This document shows positions 41,885 through 51,842 of a stretch of DNA of 64,000 nt, piece after piece. Numbering within the stretch: position 1 is the first letter of the stretch; each line of letters begins with the position of its first letter. The DNA is taken from positions 148,171 through 212,170 of the forward strand of contig NZ_CP050315.1 in the NCBI RefSeq assembly GCF_011765625.1. Reading direction: 5' to 3'. This DNA is from Shewanella aestuarii (GTDB lineage: Bacteria; Pseudomonadota; Gammaproteobacteria; Enterobacterales; Shewanellaceae). The notes beneath the pieces are model-generated. The model had not been told where the DNA came from, made no database searches, and saw only the letters and a program-made list of their open reading frames with translations. A program made the position numbers and the translations under genes.

Positions 41885-41930
41885 GATTAACCCCAACTTT
41901 AGTCATTTACATTAAAAATGAAGATACTAC

Positions 41931-41959
41931 GTTTTTAAATATATATCAATTAAGAGTTG
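41931..41959 (-). promoter_or_regulatory. Promoter with 16-bp box (inverted)
   Basis: On the minus strand CAACTCTTAATTGATA (41944-41959) contains the -35 TTGATA. A 17-bp spacer leads to a weak -10 TATCTT near 41921-41926, driving the cytosine methyltransferase. Confidence 0.55.
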
Positions 41960-42042
41960 CGTTAAAATCAATGATTATTTTAAATTATTAAAATGCATGT
42001 ATTTTTTTTCAATGGGAGGAATAAGCGAGGAAATTAAAAAAA

Positions 42043-42129
42043 ATGGGCGGCTGGAAAAACACACTTAAGGGAGAGGGAGGGTTAACCAGCCACCAAATGA
42101 ACAAGATTCACTTTACAAGTACACAATAG
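42043..42129 (+). CDS. Possible 28-aa peptide
   Basis: A short frame (MGGWKNTLKGEGG...) lies inside an inverted repeat (GGCTGG/CCAGCC). GCGAGG is rather far upstream. Weak evidence; it may be only part of a structured RNA. Confidence 0.2.
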   Translation: MGGWKNTLKGEGGLTSHQMNKIHFTSTQ

Positions 42130-42203
42130 GTGTACTACAGAAATTTGTCAATGAAAGAGAAAATAAAAGAGTTCACGGTAGAGAGCTAGAAAGGGTTGAG
42201 GAT

Positions 42204-42256
42204 GTAGGGCAGCGAAGTTTGCGACCCGCTGCCCTACGGTGCTGAAGGCCACGAGG
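42204..42256 (+). ncRNA. Leader hairpin element, copy 9, without a coding frame
   Basis: A perfect 11-bp stem GUAGGGCAGCG/CGCUGCCCUAC (42204-42214 with 42227-42237) closes the loop AAGUUUGCGACC, the longest stem of the family. CACGAGG follows at 42250-42256, but no ATG, GTG or TTG stands at the usual distance. A 40-codon open stretch follows without a start. It is either a broken leader or a free RNA. parA starts 170 bp further on. Confidence 0.55.
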
Positions 42257-42369
42257 CTATCGGCAAGATCATCTTATCAATAACGCAATTTAATTCAAGC
42301 GATAATCCTTCATTCTTTCTCAAATGTGGCATGCAAAGCAAAAAACCTCTTGCTACGCTTTTTAAATGC

Positions 42370-42398
42370 TTGCGTAAAAAAACGTAGTAACATATATT
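42370..42398 (+). promoter_or_regulatory. parA promoter
   Basis: TTGCGT (42370-42375), a 17-bp spacer and TATATT (42393-42398) stand 28 bp before the parA start. ACGT repeats around an A-run within the spacer could be the site for autorepression by ParA. Confidence 0.6.
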
Positions 42399-42426
42399 AA
42401 GCTAAACCACTATTGGAGACACTTTT

Positions 42427-43626
42427 ATGAACCAAACGCAAACTCAAGAAAAATTTGATTATCTAGCAAAAAGCTTTGCAGCTATTACTGTCGATGACAT
42501 AGAAGTGTACGCCAATGGTGATGCCCCAAATGGTAAGTATTACCGCACATACAACCAACGTGAGGCGTTAGCGGCGATCCCGGAGGCTAGGACAAACCGA
42601 ATCATAAATAAAGTTTGCGATGACCTTGGTATTCAATACAAATACGGTAATACGTGGCGTGTAAACCAATTAGAAATCAATCAAATAAAAGAGTTCTTTA
42701 ATAGTAAGCGTAAAGATGCTTCTCAAAATAAAAAACCAACTCAAGCACAAATTGTGATGATCGGGATTCTTAAAGGTGGTGTGGGTAAGACCGCGACGGC
42801 TACTATGCTCGCAACCGGTATTGCTTCATTGCCATCTAAAATTTATAAAGTGCTAGTAATTGATCTTGACCCACAAAAAACGGCTAGTTCTCAGTTAGTT
42901 CCAAATATGAAAGCTAATGAAATTTCAATTGGCGATTTAATGATGGATGATAGCGATGATGACACTTTTAAGATTAAATTGGACAAATCAATAAAGAAAA
43001 CAAACTTCCCGAACCTTGATGTAATTACATCATCTGACAGAGATCGTCAGTACGATATTTATGTAAGATCAATGGAACAAGCTGCTGACAAAGCAGGTAA
43101 AGAATATAACAGTTACAAAGACCTTAAGCGGGTTACTGACGCATTAAAGTCGCGTTATGACATTATTATTATTGATACTCCACCTCACTTTACTGCGTCT
43201 AACACTGCTGCGCATTATGTTTCTGATCATCTAATCATGCCTGTTAAGCCTAGCGAATATGATTGGGACTCGGCGGGTGTCTACATGAGTTTCTTGAGTC
43301 GTACATACGGTGTGATCAAATATCTTGGTCATCAAGGTTTTAAGTCTACAAAATTACTGATTTCGTCAATTTCAGTTAATAGTAATGCAGAAGCAAGAAC
43401 TGCTCACAAGCTTAGGCTAGCGGCAGGAATTGAAAATTGTTTTACGGCAAGCATTCCGCGTTCAGATGCAATCATATCGTGTGCAGAGCAGCGTTGTACT
43501 ATTTTTGATATTTCAGTATCAGAATTTGATGGTACCAAAAAATCGTTGATGAAAGCACAAGAAGCTGGGGCCGCTTTAGTTAATGAATTTGAATTTATGA
43601 TTAGCGACGCGAATAAGGAGCTTTAA
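42427..43626 (+). CDS. parA: ParA partition ATPase, 399 aa
   Basis: This is a type Ia ParA/SopA. A helix-turn-helix-like N-terminal region of about 100 residues (RTNRIINKVCDDLGIQYKYG) precedes the deviant Walker A KGGVGKTATATM (about 115), LVIDLDPQKTASS, and Walker B DIIIIDTPPH. Type Ia ParAs both move plasmids on the nucleoid and repress their own operon, which agrees with the N-terminal DNA-binding part. GGAGACACTTTT precedes the ATG. The stop is followed directly by parB (gap of 1 base). Confidence 0.95.
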   Translation: MNQTQTQEKFDYLAKSFAAITVDDIEVYANGDAPNGKYYRTYNQREALAAIPEARTNRIINKVCDDLGIQYKYGNTWRVNQLEINQIKEFFNSKRKDASQNKKPTQAQIVMIGILKGGVGKTATATMLATGIASLPSKIYKVLVIDLDPQKTASSQLVPNMKANEISIGDLMMDDSDDDTFKIKLDKSIKKTNFPNLDVITSSDRDRQYDIYVRSMEQAADKAGKEYNSYKDLKRVTDALKSRYDIIIIDTPPHFTASNTAAHYVSDHLIMPVKPSEYDWDSAGVYMSFLSRTYGVIKYLGHQGFKSTKLLISSISVNSNAEARTAHKLRLAAGIENCFTASIPRSDAIISCAEQRCTIFDISVSEFDGTKKSLMKAQEAGAALVNEFEFMISDANKEL

Positions 43627-43627
43627 A

Positions 43628-44748
43628 ATGACCTTAACCATACCAGGCATGAATAAAGCCGCTTTAGAATCCGCACAAAAAGCTGCTGAGGCAGAAAAAG
43701 CAAGTCGCTTATCTAGACGAAATTCTCCGAAAAGACAAGAACGCAATTACGAACAGATCGTAGAGAAAGTAAAATCAGAAGTTAGCGAAGACTTTACAAA
43801 TATCAGCAACGATAGCGTTCAAGATGGCTCAATTGATTCAATTGAGTCAATTGATATAGCAAACAACACCCCCCTTCCCTGCATGGATATCAATTGCTTA
43901 ACGAAAAGCCATTGTTAAAAATAATGCAATCAGGCCGTACTGTTAAGTTTTATGAAATTCATATACCGCATGACAAACTCAAAGAAGCAATCCTAATACC
44001 GGATATAAACCCGCGAGCTCAAAATGTTCTTTCGGAGCACAATACTCACCAGTTAATTGAAAGTTTGAAAACTGGGCAAGAAAGAAACTGCTTCGGTCAA
44101 CTACTGCCAGATGGCCGGATCTTGGCGTGGGATGGTTCTCGACGTACATATGCGGCGAGACTAGCAGAAGTAGGATTAAATTTTTCTGTTACTACTGAAT
44201 CAGACATATCAGCGGTTGACATAACTGCTGTGATCCGAAAGATTAATTTGCAAGAAAAACAGTCAATTTATGATACTGCGTTACAATATCAATCACTAAA
44301 GCATAAGTACAAATACACTAATGTTGAATTAGCAAAAGCCATCAAAGTAAGTAAGGGAGTAATAACTAAATACTTAAAGCTATTGGATATACCTGCGTGT
44401 TTTATCTCTATTTTCCCGGTGACAAACGAGTTAACTTACAGAGATTTAGTAAATCTACTGCTGATAAAGAACAAATTGGATAAACTCGATCTTAATTATG
44501 ACAATTTTTTAGAACAGTTAGATATTGAGATAGGAACGCCGAAAGAAGTCATTTTAAACAAAATAAAAATTTCTCTGGCAGCGCTATCACACAATGATAC
44601 AGATACAGAAGACGCTGAAGATGCGGCTCTAAAAGTAAGATTCAAATTAACAGACAAGCATAATCAGACTTACAGCTGCACAGTAAATAAACTAACTGAA
44701 GAAAAAAAGAAAAAACTAGAAATATTTTTAAATGAGTTAAATCAATAA
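43628..44748 (+). pseudogene. parB: ParB partition protein, split by a -1 frameshift at C6
   Basis: Frame 1 (43628-43918) encodes MTLTIPGMNK... and a charged N-terminus of about 80 residues. Frame 2 is open from before 43894 to 44748 and holds the core: NPRAQNVLSEHNTHQLIESLKTGQ, GQLLPDGRILAWDGSRRTYAARLAEVG, then a helix-turn-helix (YTNVELAKAIKVSKGVITKYLKLLDIP). Joining them at the six C at 43870-43875 by a -1 shift gives one ParB of about 370 residues with the usual order. It is annotated as broken, but it may be intact in reality (assembly error) or made by ribosomal slippage. The protein should bind the 16-bp palindromes downstream (46440-49640). Confidence 0.8.
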
Positions 44749-44820
44749 GAGAAAAGTTGCCGGATGTACGCCAATACATCCGACTATCAACCCTCATGCT
44801 TAACGGACCGAGGAATTAAC

Positions 44821-44946
44821 GTGAAAAATATAACACCCCAACACGCTGGCCACAAGTGCTCACAAAAGGTAATCCTTTGCAGACCAAGTAGTTTTGCAAA
44901 TTGGAGTGAGAGCATTACTCTTCTAAAACAATTACTAAAGAATTAA
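44821..44946 (+). CDS. Possible small protein, 41 aa, GTG start
   Basis: GTG at 44821 follows GAGGAATTAAC, a good ribosome site, and opens a basic Cys/Ser-rich frame ending 6 bases before the next gene. No family is recognised. The rest of the 44749-44951 gap shows nothing else. Confidence 0.35.
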   Translation: MKNITPQHAGHKCSQKVILCRPSSFANWSESITLLKQLLKN

Positions 44947-44951
44947 ATATT

Positions 44952-46343
44952 ATGGGAAATATTAACGTAGTTAAGAAGTTGGCAGCAAAAATGGAAGATT
45001 CGAGCTTTCCAATATTATTGTTGGACAGTGAGATTATTGACGAGTGCAAAATCAATGAAGATTTGAAAAGTTTAGATGATATCATTAATAACTCCACTCT
45101 AATCCCGTACAACGAATGGAGTTATATCAAGCTAAAAAGTGAACCAGATTTAGTTTATGTTACTATTTGGAGATCATTAACAAAATTAAAAAAATCCGGC
45201 CATATATCATCACATCTAATTCTTCGCGGAAAGCTCAAATGCACAATTTGGTATCCTACTAAGGAAAATAAATCAGAATATTTGAAGGAAGGTAAGGCAG
45301 CTGTAAGTCATAAGAGCCAACAACAATTTGATCTACAGTGGGCAAATCCAATTAATGAAGAACACCAATCAATATATATAACACGTTCGTTAATAAATTT
45401 GTTTCAAGAGTTATTCATAAATCCAAAAGCTGAAGATGATAACGAAGAGATAAAAGAAACCACCCTACCCTCATTGCAACCTATTTATAATGGCCCCGTA
45501 AGAGCAACATTAAAAACGACAACAGGAAGCCAATTACCCAAAAATGACGATATCATTATCTATGGAGCTTTAATAAAATGTGTTGTATCTAGCAGGCTAG
45601 AGCACTCTCGAAGGGGATTCGACCAACAAATTCAGGCCCAGAAAATGTCATTTGAGGTACCTGTTAATTCGATAATACAACAAGTTAACATGACTAAAAC
45701 AGTGCAAGCTACAACAAGAGCCACTGTGACACAGGCATTATTACGCCTCAACTATGCAACCATCACGATTAGCCCTGAGTTCAGCGAATTATCTAATTTA
45801 GAAATTAATGAAGAATTCATGGTAATAAACCCAATTAGCAATCTATTCACCACTCTTAAACGACAAGTTGATGGGGAAAATTATAGAGGCAGTGGGCTGT
45901 TGGTAGCAAACTTTAACTTACCAGGTTTTATTTGTGACGCTATCGACAAGATGGTGGATATGGATGAACTTGCAACAGAAGGTAATTTAATTTTAAACAA
46001 AAATACCGAAAACCTACATGAAATCAGCAGCTTATTTGTTAACCTGCAAAATAGAACGCTATCTCTTTTAATCCTGTTTTTAATGTCAAAATCAAATGAA
46101 GATGGAACGGTAGAAGCAAGTTGGAATCAAATTGCAACAGCAATAGAACATGGGCTAACCGCATCAAAAATTAAAACTCAAGTGACTAACATCTTCAACC
46201 AGAGCAATGCAAAGAAAATTTCTGGAAAAGGATTGGCTTTGGAAGATAAAGACCAGAAAGTAAGTATTTACCCAAACAAAGTTGTTTATGAAATTAAAAA
46301 TCATCATAAAAGGCCAACAACGACACCAGATAACAATTTTTAA
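44952..46343 (+). CDS. Hypothetical protein between parB and the centromere array, 463 aa
   Basis: I do not recognise it. The protein is large and soluble. Its first 180 residues look like an alpha/beta part (LLLDSEIIDECKINEDL, EWSYIKLKSEPDLVYVTIWRSLTKL). A long helical middle follows (IYGALIKCVVSSRLEHSRRGFDQQIQAQ), and a winged-helix-like C-terminus (LLILFLMSKSNEDGTVEASWNQIATAIEHGLTASKIKTQVTNIF). It follows parAB in the same direction and ends 97 bp before the palindrome array. A replication initiator or a third partition component would fit the position, but no motif decides this. Confidence 0.75.
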   Translation: MGNINVVKKLAAKMEDSSFPILLLDSEIIDECKINEDLKSLDDIINNSTLIPYNEWSYIKLKSEPDLVYVTIWRSLTKLKKSGHISSHLILRGKLKCTIWYPTKENKSEYLKEGKAAVSHKSQQQFDLQWANPINEEHQSIYITRSLINLFQELFINPKAEDDNEEIKETTLPSLQPIYNGPVRATLKTTTGSQLPKNDDIIIYGALIKCVVSSRLEHSRRGFDQQIQAQKMSFEVPVNSIIQQVNMTKTVQATTRATVTQALLRLNYATITISPEFSELSNLEINEEFMVINPISNLFTTLKRQVDGENYRGSGLLVANFNLPGFICDAIDKMVDMDELATEGNLILNKNTENLHEISSLFVNLQNRTLSLLILFLMSKSNEDGTVEASWNQIATAIEHGLTASKIKTQVTNIFNQSNAKKISGKGLALEDKDQKVSIYPNKVVYEIKNHHKRPTTTPDNNF

Positions 46344-46439
46344 TAGACTTATCATAGTCTTATCTTGTGATTGGTTTGCAGGCTGATTACCACTTAGAAG
46401 TGAATAGACGACATCTGGCAATTAAAGCTATCTACAATA

Positions 46440-49400
46440 GTTGAACATGTTCAACTCTTAGAAGTAAATAGACGACATCTGGCAACTGAAACCCTCAACA
46501 TGAGTTGAACATGTTCAACTCTTCGAGGTGAACTTACCAATATAATGAAAACACACCTATCTATATCAGTTGAACATGTTCAACTCTTAGAACTAAACTC
46601 ACCATAACGGCCAATTAAAGCTATCTACAATAGTTGAACATGTTCAACTATTAGAGCTGAACTCACCGAAACTGGAAATTGAAGCCCTCTACCTCCATAT
46701 GAGTTGAACATGTTCAACTCTTCGAAGTGGGCTAGCTAGTCAAATAAAAACACACCTATCTATATCAGTTGAACATGTTCAACCCTTAGAAGTGGACTCA
46801 CCAATTTAATGAAAACATACCTATCAACACGAGTTGAACATGTTCAACTCTTAGAAGTGATCTTGCCAATAATGAAAACATACCTATCAATATGAGTTGA
46901 ACATGTTCAACTCTTAGAAGTGATCTTGCCAATAATGAAAACATACCTATCAATATGAGTTGAACATGTTCAACTCTTAGAAGTAAATAGACGACATCTG
47001 GCAACTGAAACCCTCAACATGAGTTGAACATGTTCAACTCTTCGAGGTGAACTTACCAATATAATGAAAACACACCTATCTATATCAGTTGAACATGTTC
47101 AACTCTTAGAACTAAACTCACCATAACGGCCAATTAAAGCTATCTACAATAGTTGAACATGTTCAACTATTAGAGCTGAACTCACCGAAACTGGAAATTG
47201 AAGCCCTCTACCTCCATATGAGTTGAACATGTTCAACCCTTAGAAGTGGACTCACCATAACTGCCAATTAAAGCTATCTACAATAGTTGAACATGTTCAA
47301 CTATTAGAGCTGAACTCACCGAAACTGGAAATTGAAGCCCTCTACCTCCATATGAGTTGAACATGTTCAACTCTTAGAAGTGATCTTGCCAATAATGAAA
47401 ACATACCTATCAATATGAGTTGAACATGTTCAACTCTTAGAACTAAACTCACCATAACGGCCAATTAAAGCTATCTACAATAGTTGAACATGTTCAACTC
47501 TCAGAAGTGAACTTGCCAATTTAATGAAAACATACCTATCAACACGAGTTGAACATGTTCAACTCTCAGAAGTGAACTTGCCAATATAATGAAAACATAC
47601 CTATCAATATGAGTTGAACATGTTCAACTCTTAGAAGTGATCTTGCCAATAATGAAAACATACCTATCAATATGAGTTGAACATGTTCAACTCTTAGAAG
47701 TGATCTTGCCAATAATGAAAACATACCTATCAATATGAGTTGAACATGTTCAACTCTTAGAAGTGATCTTGCCAATAATGAAAACATACCTATCAATATG
47801 AGTTGAACATGTTCAACTCTTAGAAGTAAATAGACGACATCTGGCAACTGAAACCCTCAACATGAGTTGAACATGTTCAACTCTTCGAGGTGAACTTACC
47901 AATATAATGAAAACACACCTATCTATATCAGTTGAACATGTTCAACTCTTAGAACTAAACTCACCATAACGGCCAATTAAAGCTATCTACAATAGTTGAA
48001 CATGTTCAACTATTAGAGCTGAACTCACCGAAACTGGAAATTGAAGCCCTCTACCTCCATATGAGTTGAACATGTTCAACTCTTCGAAGTGGGCTAGCTA
48101 GTCAAATAAAAACACACCTATCTATATCAGTTGAACATGTTCAACCCTTAGAAGTGGACTCACCAATTTAATGAAAACATACCTATCAACACGAGTTGAA
48201 CATGTTCAACTCTTAGAAGTGATCTTGCCAATAATGAAAACATACCTATCAATATGAGTTGAACATGTTCAACTATTAGAGCTGAACTCACCATAACGGC
48301 CAATTAAAGCTATCTACAATAGTTGAACATGTTCAACTATTCGAAGTGAACTTACCAATATAATGAAAACATACCTATCAATATGAGTTGAACATGTTCA
48401 ACTCTCAGAAGTGAACTTACCAATATAATGAAAACATACCTATCAATATGAGTTGAACATGTTCAACTCTCAGAAGTGAACTTGCCAATAATGAAAACAT
48501 ACCTATCAATATGAGTTGAACATGTTCAACTCTTAGAACTAAACTCACCATAACGGCCAATTAAAGCTATCTACAATAGTTGAACATGTTCAACTCTCAG
48601 AAGTGAACTTGCCAATATAATGAAAACATACCTATCAATATGAGTTGAACATGTTCAACTATTAGAGCTGAACTCACCGAAACTGGAAATTGAAGCCCTC
48701 TACCTCCATATGAGTTGAACATGTTCAACTCTCAGAAGTGAACTTGCCAATATAATGAAAACATACCTATCAATATGAGTTGAACATGTTCAACTATTAG
48801 AGCTGAACTCACCGAAACTGGAAATTGAAGCCCTCTACCTCCATATGAGTTGAACATGTTCAACCCTTAGAAGTGGACTCACCATAACGGCCAATTAAAG
48901 CTATCTACAATAGTTGAACATGTTCAACTATTAGAGCTGAACTCACCGAAACTGGAAATTGAAGCCCTCTACCTCCATATGAGTTGAACATGTTCAACCC
49001 TTAGAAGTGGACTCACCATAACGGCCAATTAAAGCTATCTACAATAGTTGAACATGTTCAACTATTAGAGCTGAACTCACCGAAACTGGAAATTGAAGCC
49101 CTCTACCTCCATATGAGTTGAACATGTTCAACTCTTCGAAGTGGGCTAGCTAGTCAAATAAAAACACACCTATCTATATCAGTTGAACATGTTCAACCCT
49201 TAGAAGTGGACTCACCAATTTAATGAAAACATACCTATCAACACGAGTTGAACATGTTCAACTCTTAGAAGTGATCTTGCCAATAATGAAAACATACCTA
49301 TCAATATGAGTTGAACATGTTCAACTCTTAGAAGTAAATAGACGACATCTGGCAACTGAAACCCTCAACATGAGTTGAACATGTTCAACTCTTAGAAGTA

Positions 49401-49640
49401 AATAGACGACATCTGGCAACTGAAACCCTCAACATGAGTTGAACATGTTCAACTCTTCGAGGTGAACTTACCAATATAATGAAAACACACCTATCAATAT
49501 GAGTTGAACATGTTCAACTCTTAGAAGTGATCTTGCCAATAATGAAAACATACCTATCAATATGAGTTGAACATGTTCAACTCTTAGAAGTGAATAGGCA
49601 ACATCTGGCAATTGAAGATCCCAACATGAGTTGAACATGT
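46440..49640. repeat. Centromere-like array: about 50 copies of GTTGAACATGTTCAAC
   Basis: A 16-bp perfect palindrome recurs about every 50-70 bp over 3.2 kb; I count 50 copies by eye, a few ending in CAACCC. The spacers fall into about seven recurring types (for example one ending CATATGA and one containing CTAGCTAGTC), and blocks of several hundred bases are themselves duplicated, as at 46990-47215 and 47830-48060. The layout resembles sopC of plasmid F (twelve 43-bp units, each with a 16-bp inverted repeat) beside sopAB, but is about four times larger. It is probably the ParB-binding partition site. Recombination between units would readily change its size. Confidence 0.85.
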
Positions 49641-49689
49641 TCAACTATTCAAGTTATTGAAATTTGATATTAATAGCCTAATTCACTGA

Positions 49690-50580
49690 ATCACTTACTA
49701 AAAATTTAACGCACACCAGTCTTAAGGGTGGGTGAAATTTGAGCAAATTAAGGGGTTGAAATTTGATGAAATTTGATGAAATTTGATATAAATGATTGAA
49801 TTATTTAGTAAAATTGAAACCAAAATTAGCGTTAGTGGTGGGTGAAATTTGAGCAAATTAAGGGGTTGAAATTTGATGAAATTTGATATAAATGATTGAA
49901 TTATATAGTAAAATTGAAACCAAAATTAGCGTTGGTAGTGGGTGAAATTTGAGCAAATTAAGGGGTTGAAATTTGATGAAATTTGACATAAACGATTGAA
50001 TTATATGATAAAATTGAAACCAAAATTAGCGTTAGTGGTGGGTGAAATTTGATGAAATTTGATATAAACGATTGAATTATATAGTAAAATTGAAACAAAA
50101 ATTAGCGTTAGTGGTGGGTGAAATTTGAGCAAATTAAGGGGTTGAAATTTGATGAAATTTGATATAAACGATTGAATTATATAGTAAAATTGAAACCAAA
50201 ATTAGCGTTAGTGGTGGGTGAAATTTGAACAAATTAAGGGGTTGAAATTTGATGAAATTTGATATAAATGATTGAATTATATAGTAAAATTGAAACCAGA
50301 ATTAGCGTTGGTAGTGGGTGAAATTTGAGCAAATTAAGGGGTTGAAATTTGATGAAATTTGATATAAATGATTGAATTATATAGTAAAATTGAAACCAAA
50401 ATTAGCGTTGGTGGTGGGTGAAATTTGAACAAATTAAGGGGTTGAAATTTGATGAAATTTGATATAAATGATTGAATTATATAGTAAAATTGAAACCAAA
50501 ATTAGCGTTGGTAGTGGGTGAAATTTGAACAAATTAAGGGGTTGAAATTTGATGAAATTTGATATAAACGATTGAATTTA
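49690..50580 (+). repeat. About nine tandem ~100-bp AT-rich repeats
   Basis: Each unit contains GGTGAAATTTGAGCAAATTA, GGGGTTGAAATTTGATG, AAATTTGATATAAATGATTG and a segment ending in AATTAGCGTTRGTRGTGG. Units begin near 49723, 49840, 49937, 50034, 50108, 50210, 50308, 50410 and 50512. GAAATTTG occurs two to four times per unit. The array lies upstream of the second rep gene and could bind its initiator or a copy-number factor. Confidence 0.8.
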
Positions 50581-50753
50581 AAGTAATAAAAGTTTTATGC
50601 AATCAGCTAATGAGTGGCGATAGTGAAATTTGATAGTTGAGGTACTGAATAAAAATCAACCAATTGAAAAAAAAGCTATTTCATATATAAATATCTGAAT
50701 TTTCGATTAAAAATACAAATATTCAAACAAATGCATTGTATATTTTTTACCCA

Positions 50754-50835
50754 TTAAGCAGTTGAAATTTGTCAATAAGCAGTTGAAATTTGTCAATAAG
50801 CAGTTGAAATTTGTCATTAAGCAGTTGAAATTTGA
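50754..50835 (+). repeat. Four 21-bp direct repeats upstream of repA
   Basis: Units AAGCAGTTGAAATTTGTCAA repeat four times with a 21-bp period (two turns of DNA). The last unit ends GAAATTTGATAG. The GTTGAAATTTG core is the same as in the ~100-bp repeats, so one protein may bind both. Confidence 0.8.
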
Positions 50836-50957
50836 TAGATCTGAGGCTAAACATATAAAAACAAAGGCTTTTTTGTAAAGATCTCTGTGGTTTGCGCTTC
50901 TATATCGGATCGTATAGATTTGATCAAATTCGATCTAATGCATTTATTAACTACCAA
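50836..50957 (+). promoter_or_regulatory. Leader of repA with GATC-rich inverted repeat
   Basis: TAGATTTGATCAAATTCGATCTA forms a partial inverted repeat with two GATC sites (about 50926-50938), just before the start codon. No clear ribosome site is present, so translation may be coupled or controlled, as in IncFII plasmids. Confidence 0.4.
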
Positions 50958-51842
50958 ATGAATCAACCTTTGCCAACTTTTAGCCCACAAAAAAAGCGCC
51001 ACAAGCTTATTAGCCGTATGGTTGCGATGGCTGGTGCTCATGATTGGCAAGCTGACAAGTCGATACTTGTACTTCGTAACATACTCAATCTACGTTCACG
51101 CATAAGATCAAGATTTCTAGCAGCTATCTCAGCTGTCACACAATGTCTCGCATACAACGCACAACTGACACCCACAACTACGAGTGAGGGGAGTAGAGTG
51201 CTATTTGCTATTCCTGATTATCTTTACGTGAGCAATATAGCCTCACAATGCGGTGTATCGCGCTATACGGTGTATCGAGTGCTCGATTATTTGGAAGCAA
51301 TCGGTGATTTAGTAACAACAACCAAGTTCGATCCAGTCACTAAAGAATACTCACCGATGCAAATAATCCTGACGGAATCTTTTTATATTCGAATAGGTTT
51401 TACATTTGAGCAATTAAAGGACGCAATCAAATCAGTAAATAAACAGCAAGGCGATGATCAACAGGAGAAGAAGGAGCTGACGAAGAATATTAAAAACGGC
51501 TTTAAACAAATGCGACCATCTGTAAAAAGACGTTTAACCAAGTCTACAGAACGAATTCTATCGAATAATACTTCTGAAACTGAGAATAAAGCAAAATTCG
51601 AAAAAAATGTTACATCAAACAGCAACGCAATAAAAACCTTTGCTGGTAACATGACAATCAATCGAGGCCAATCAGCTAACGACTATGCACCAGCATCGAA
51701 CAATGGTCCAACTACTGCACCAGCACAACAGTATTTGGATGACCCTCAATACAAAGAGATGATAATTCAGTTGAAAGAAGCAGGCGTCCCAATTAGTCAG
51801 TTACACAATAAAGCCCTCGAAGCACTAAAAAATTCTAAATAA
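50958..51842 (+). CDS. repA: IncFII-like RepA replication initiator, 294 aa
   Basis: The middle of the protein follows IncFII-type RepA: an N-terminal basic segment (FSPQKKRHKLISRMVAMAG), helices around ILNLRSRIRSRFLAAISAVTQCL, then a winged helix (YVSNIASQCGVSRYTVYRVLDYLEAIGDLVTTTKFDPVTKEYSPMQIILTESFY), which lines up in order with the IncFII family. The C-terminus (about 175-294) is low-complexity, rich in Asn and Lys, and unlike IncFII. ATG at 50958 is preferred to a TTG at 50892. The DnaA box 150 bp downstream (51991-51999) also matches the IncFII plan, where the origin follows repA. Confidence 0.8.
   Translation: MNQPLPTFSPQKKRHKLISRMVAMAGAHDWQADKSILVLRNILNLRSRIRSRFLAAISAVTQCLAYNAQLTPTTTSEGSRVLFAIPDYLYVSNIASQCGVSRYTVYRVLDYLEAIGDLVTTTKFDPVTKEYSPMQIILTESFYIRIGFTFEQLKDAIKSVNKQQGDDQQEKKELTKNIKNGFKQMRPSVKRRLTKSTERILSNNTSETENKAKFEKNVTSNSNAIKTFAGNMTINRGQSANDYAPASNNGPTTAPAQQYLDDPQYKEMIIQLKEAGVPISQLHNKALEALKNSK

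Noticed and set aside
46798..47847. Open frames in the palindrome array (repeating RVEHVQLILIGMFSLLA)
   Set aside because: They are translations of the tandem repeats, with no ribosome site and no protein-like composition.
46440..49640. Looks at first like a CRISPR array (regular repeats with spacers)
   Set aside because: The repeat is a 16-bp perfect palindrome, the spacers recur many times in a few types, and no cas gene is near; it fits a partition site instead.
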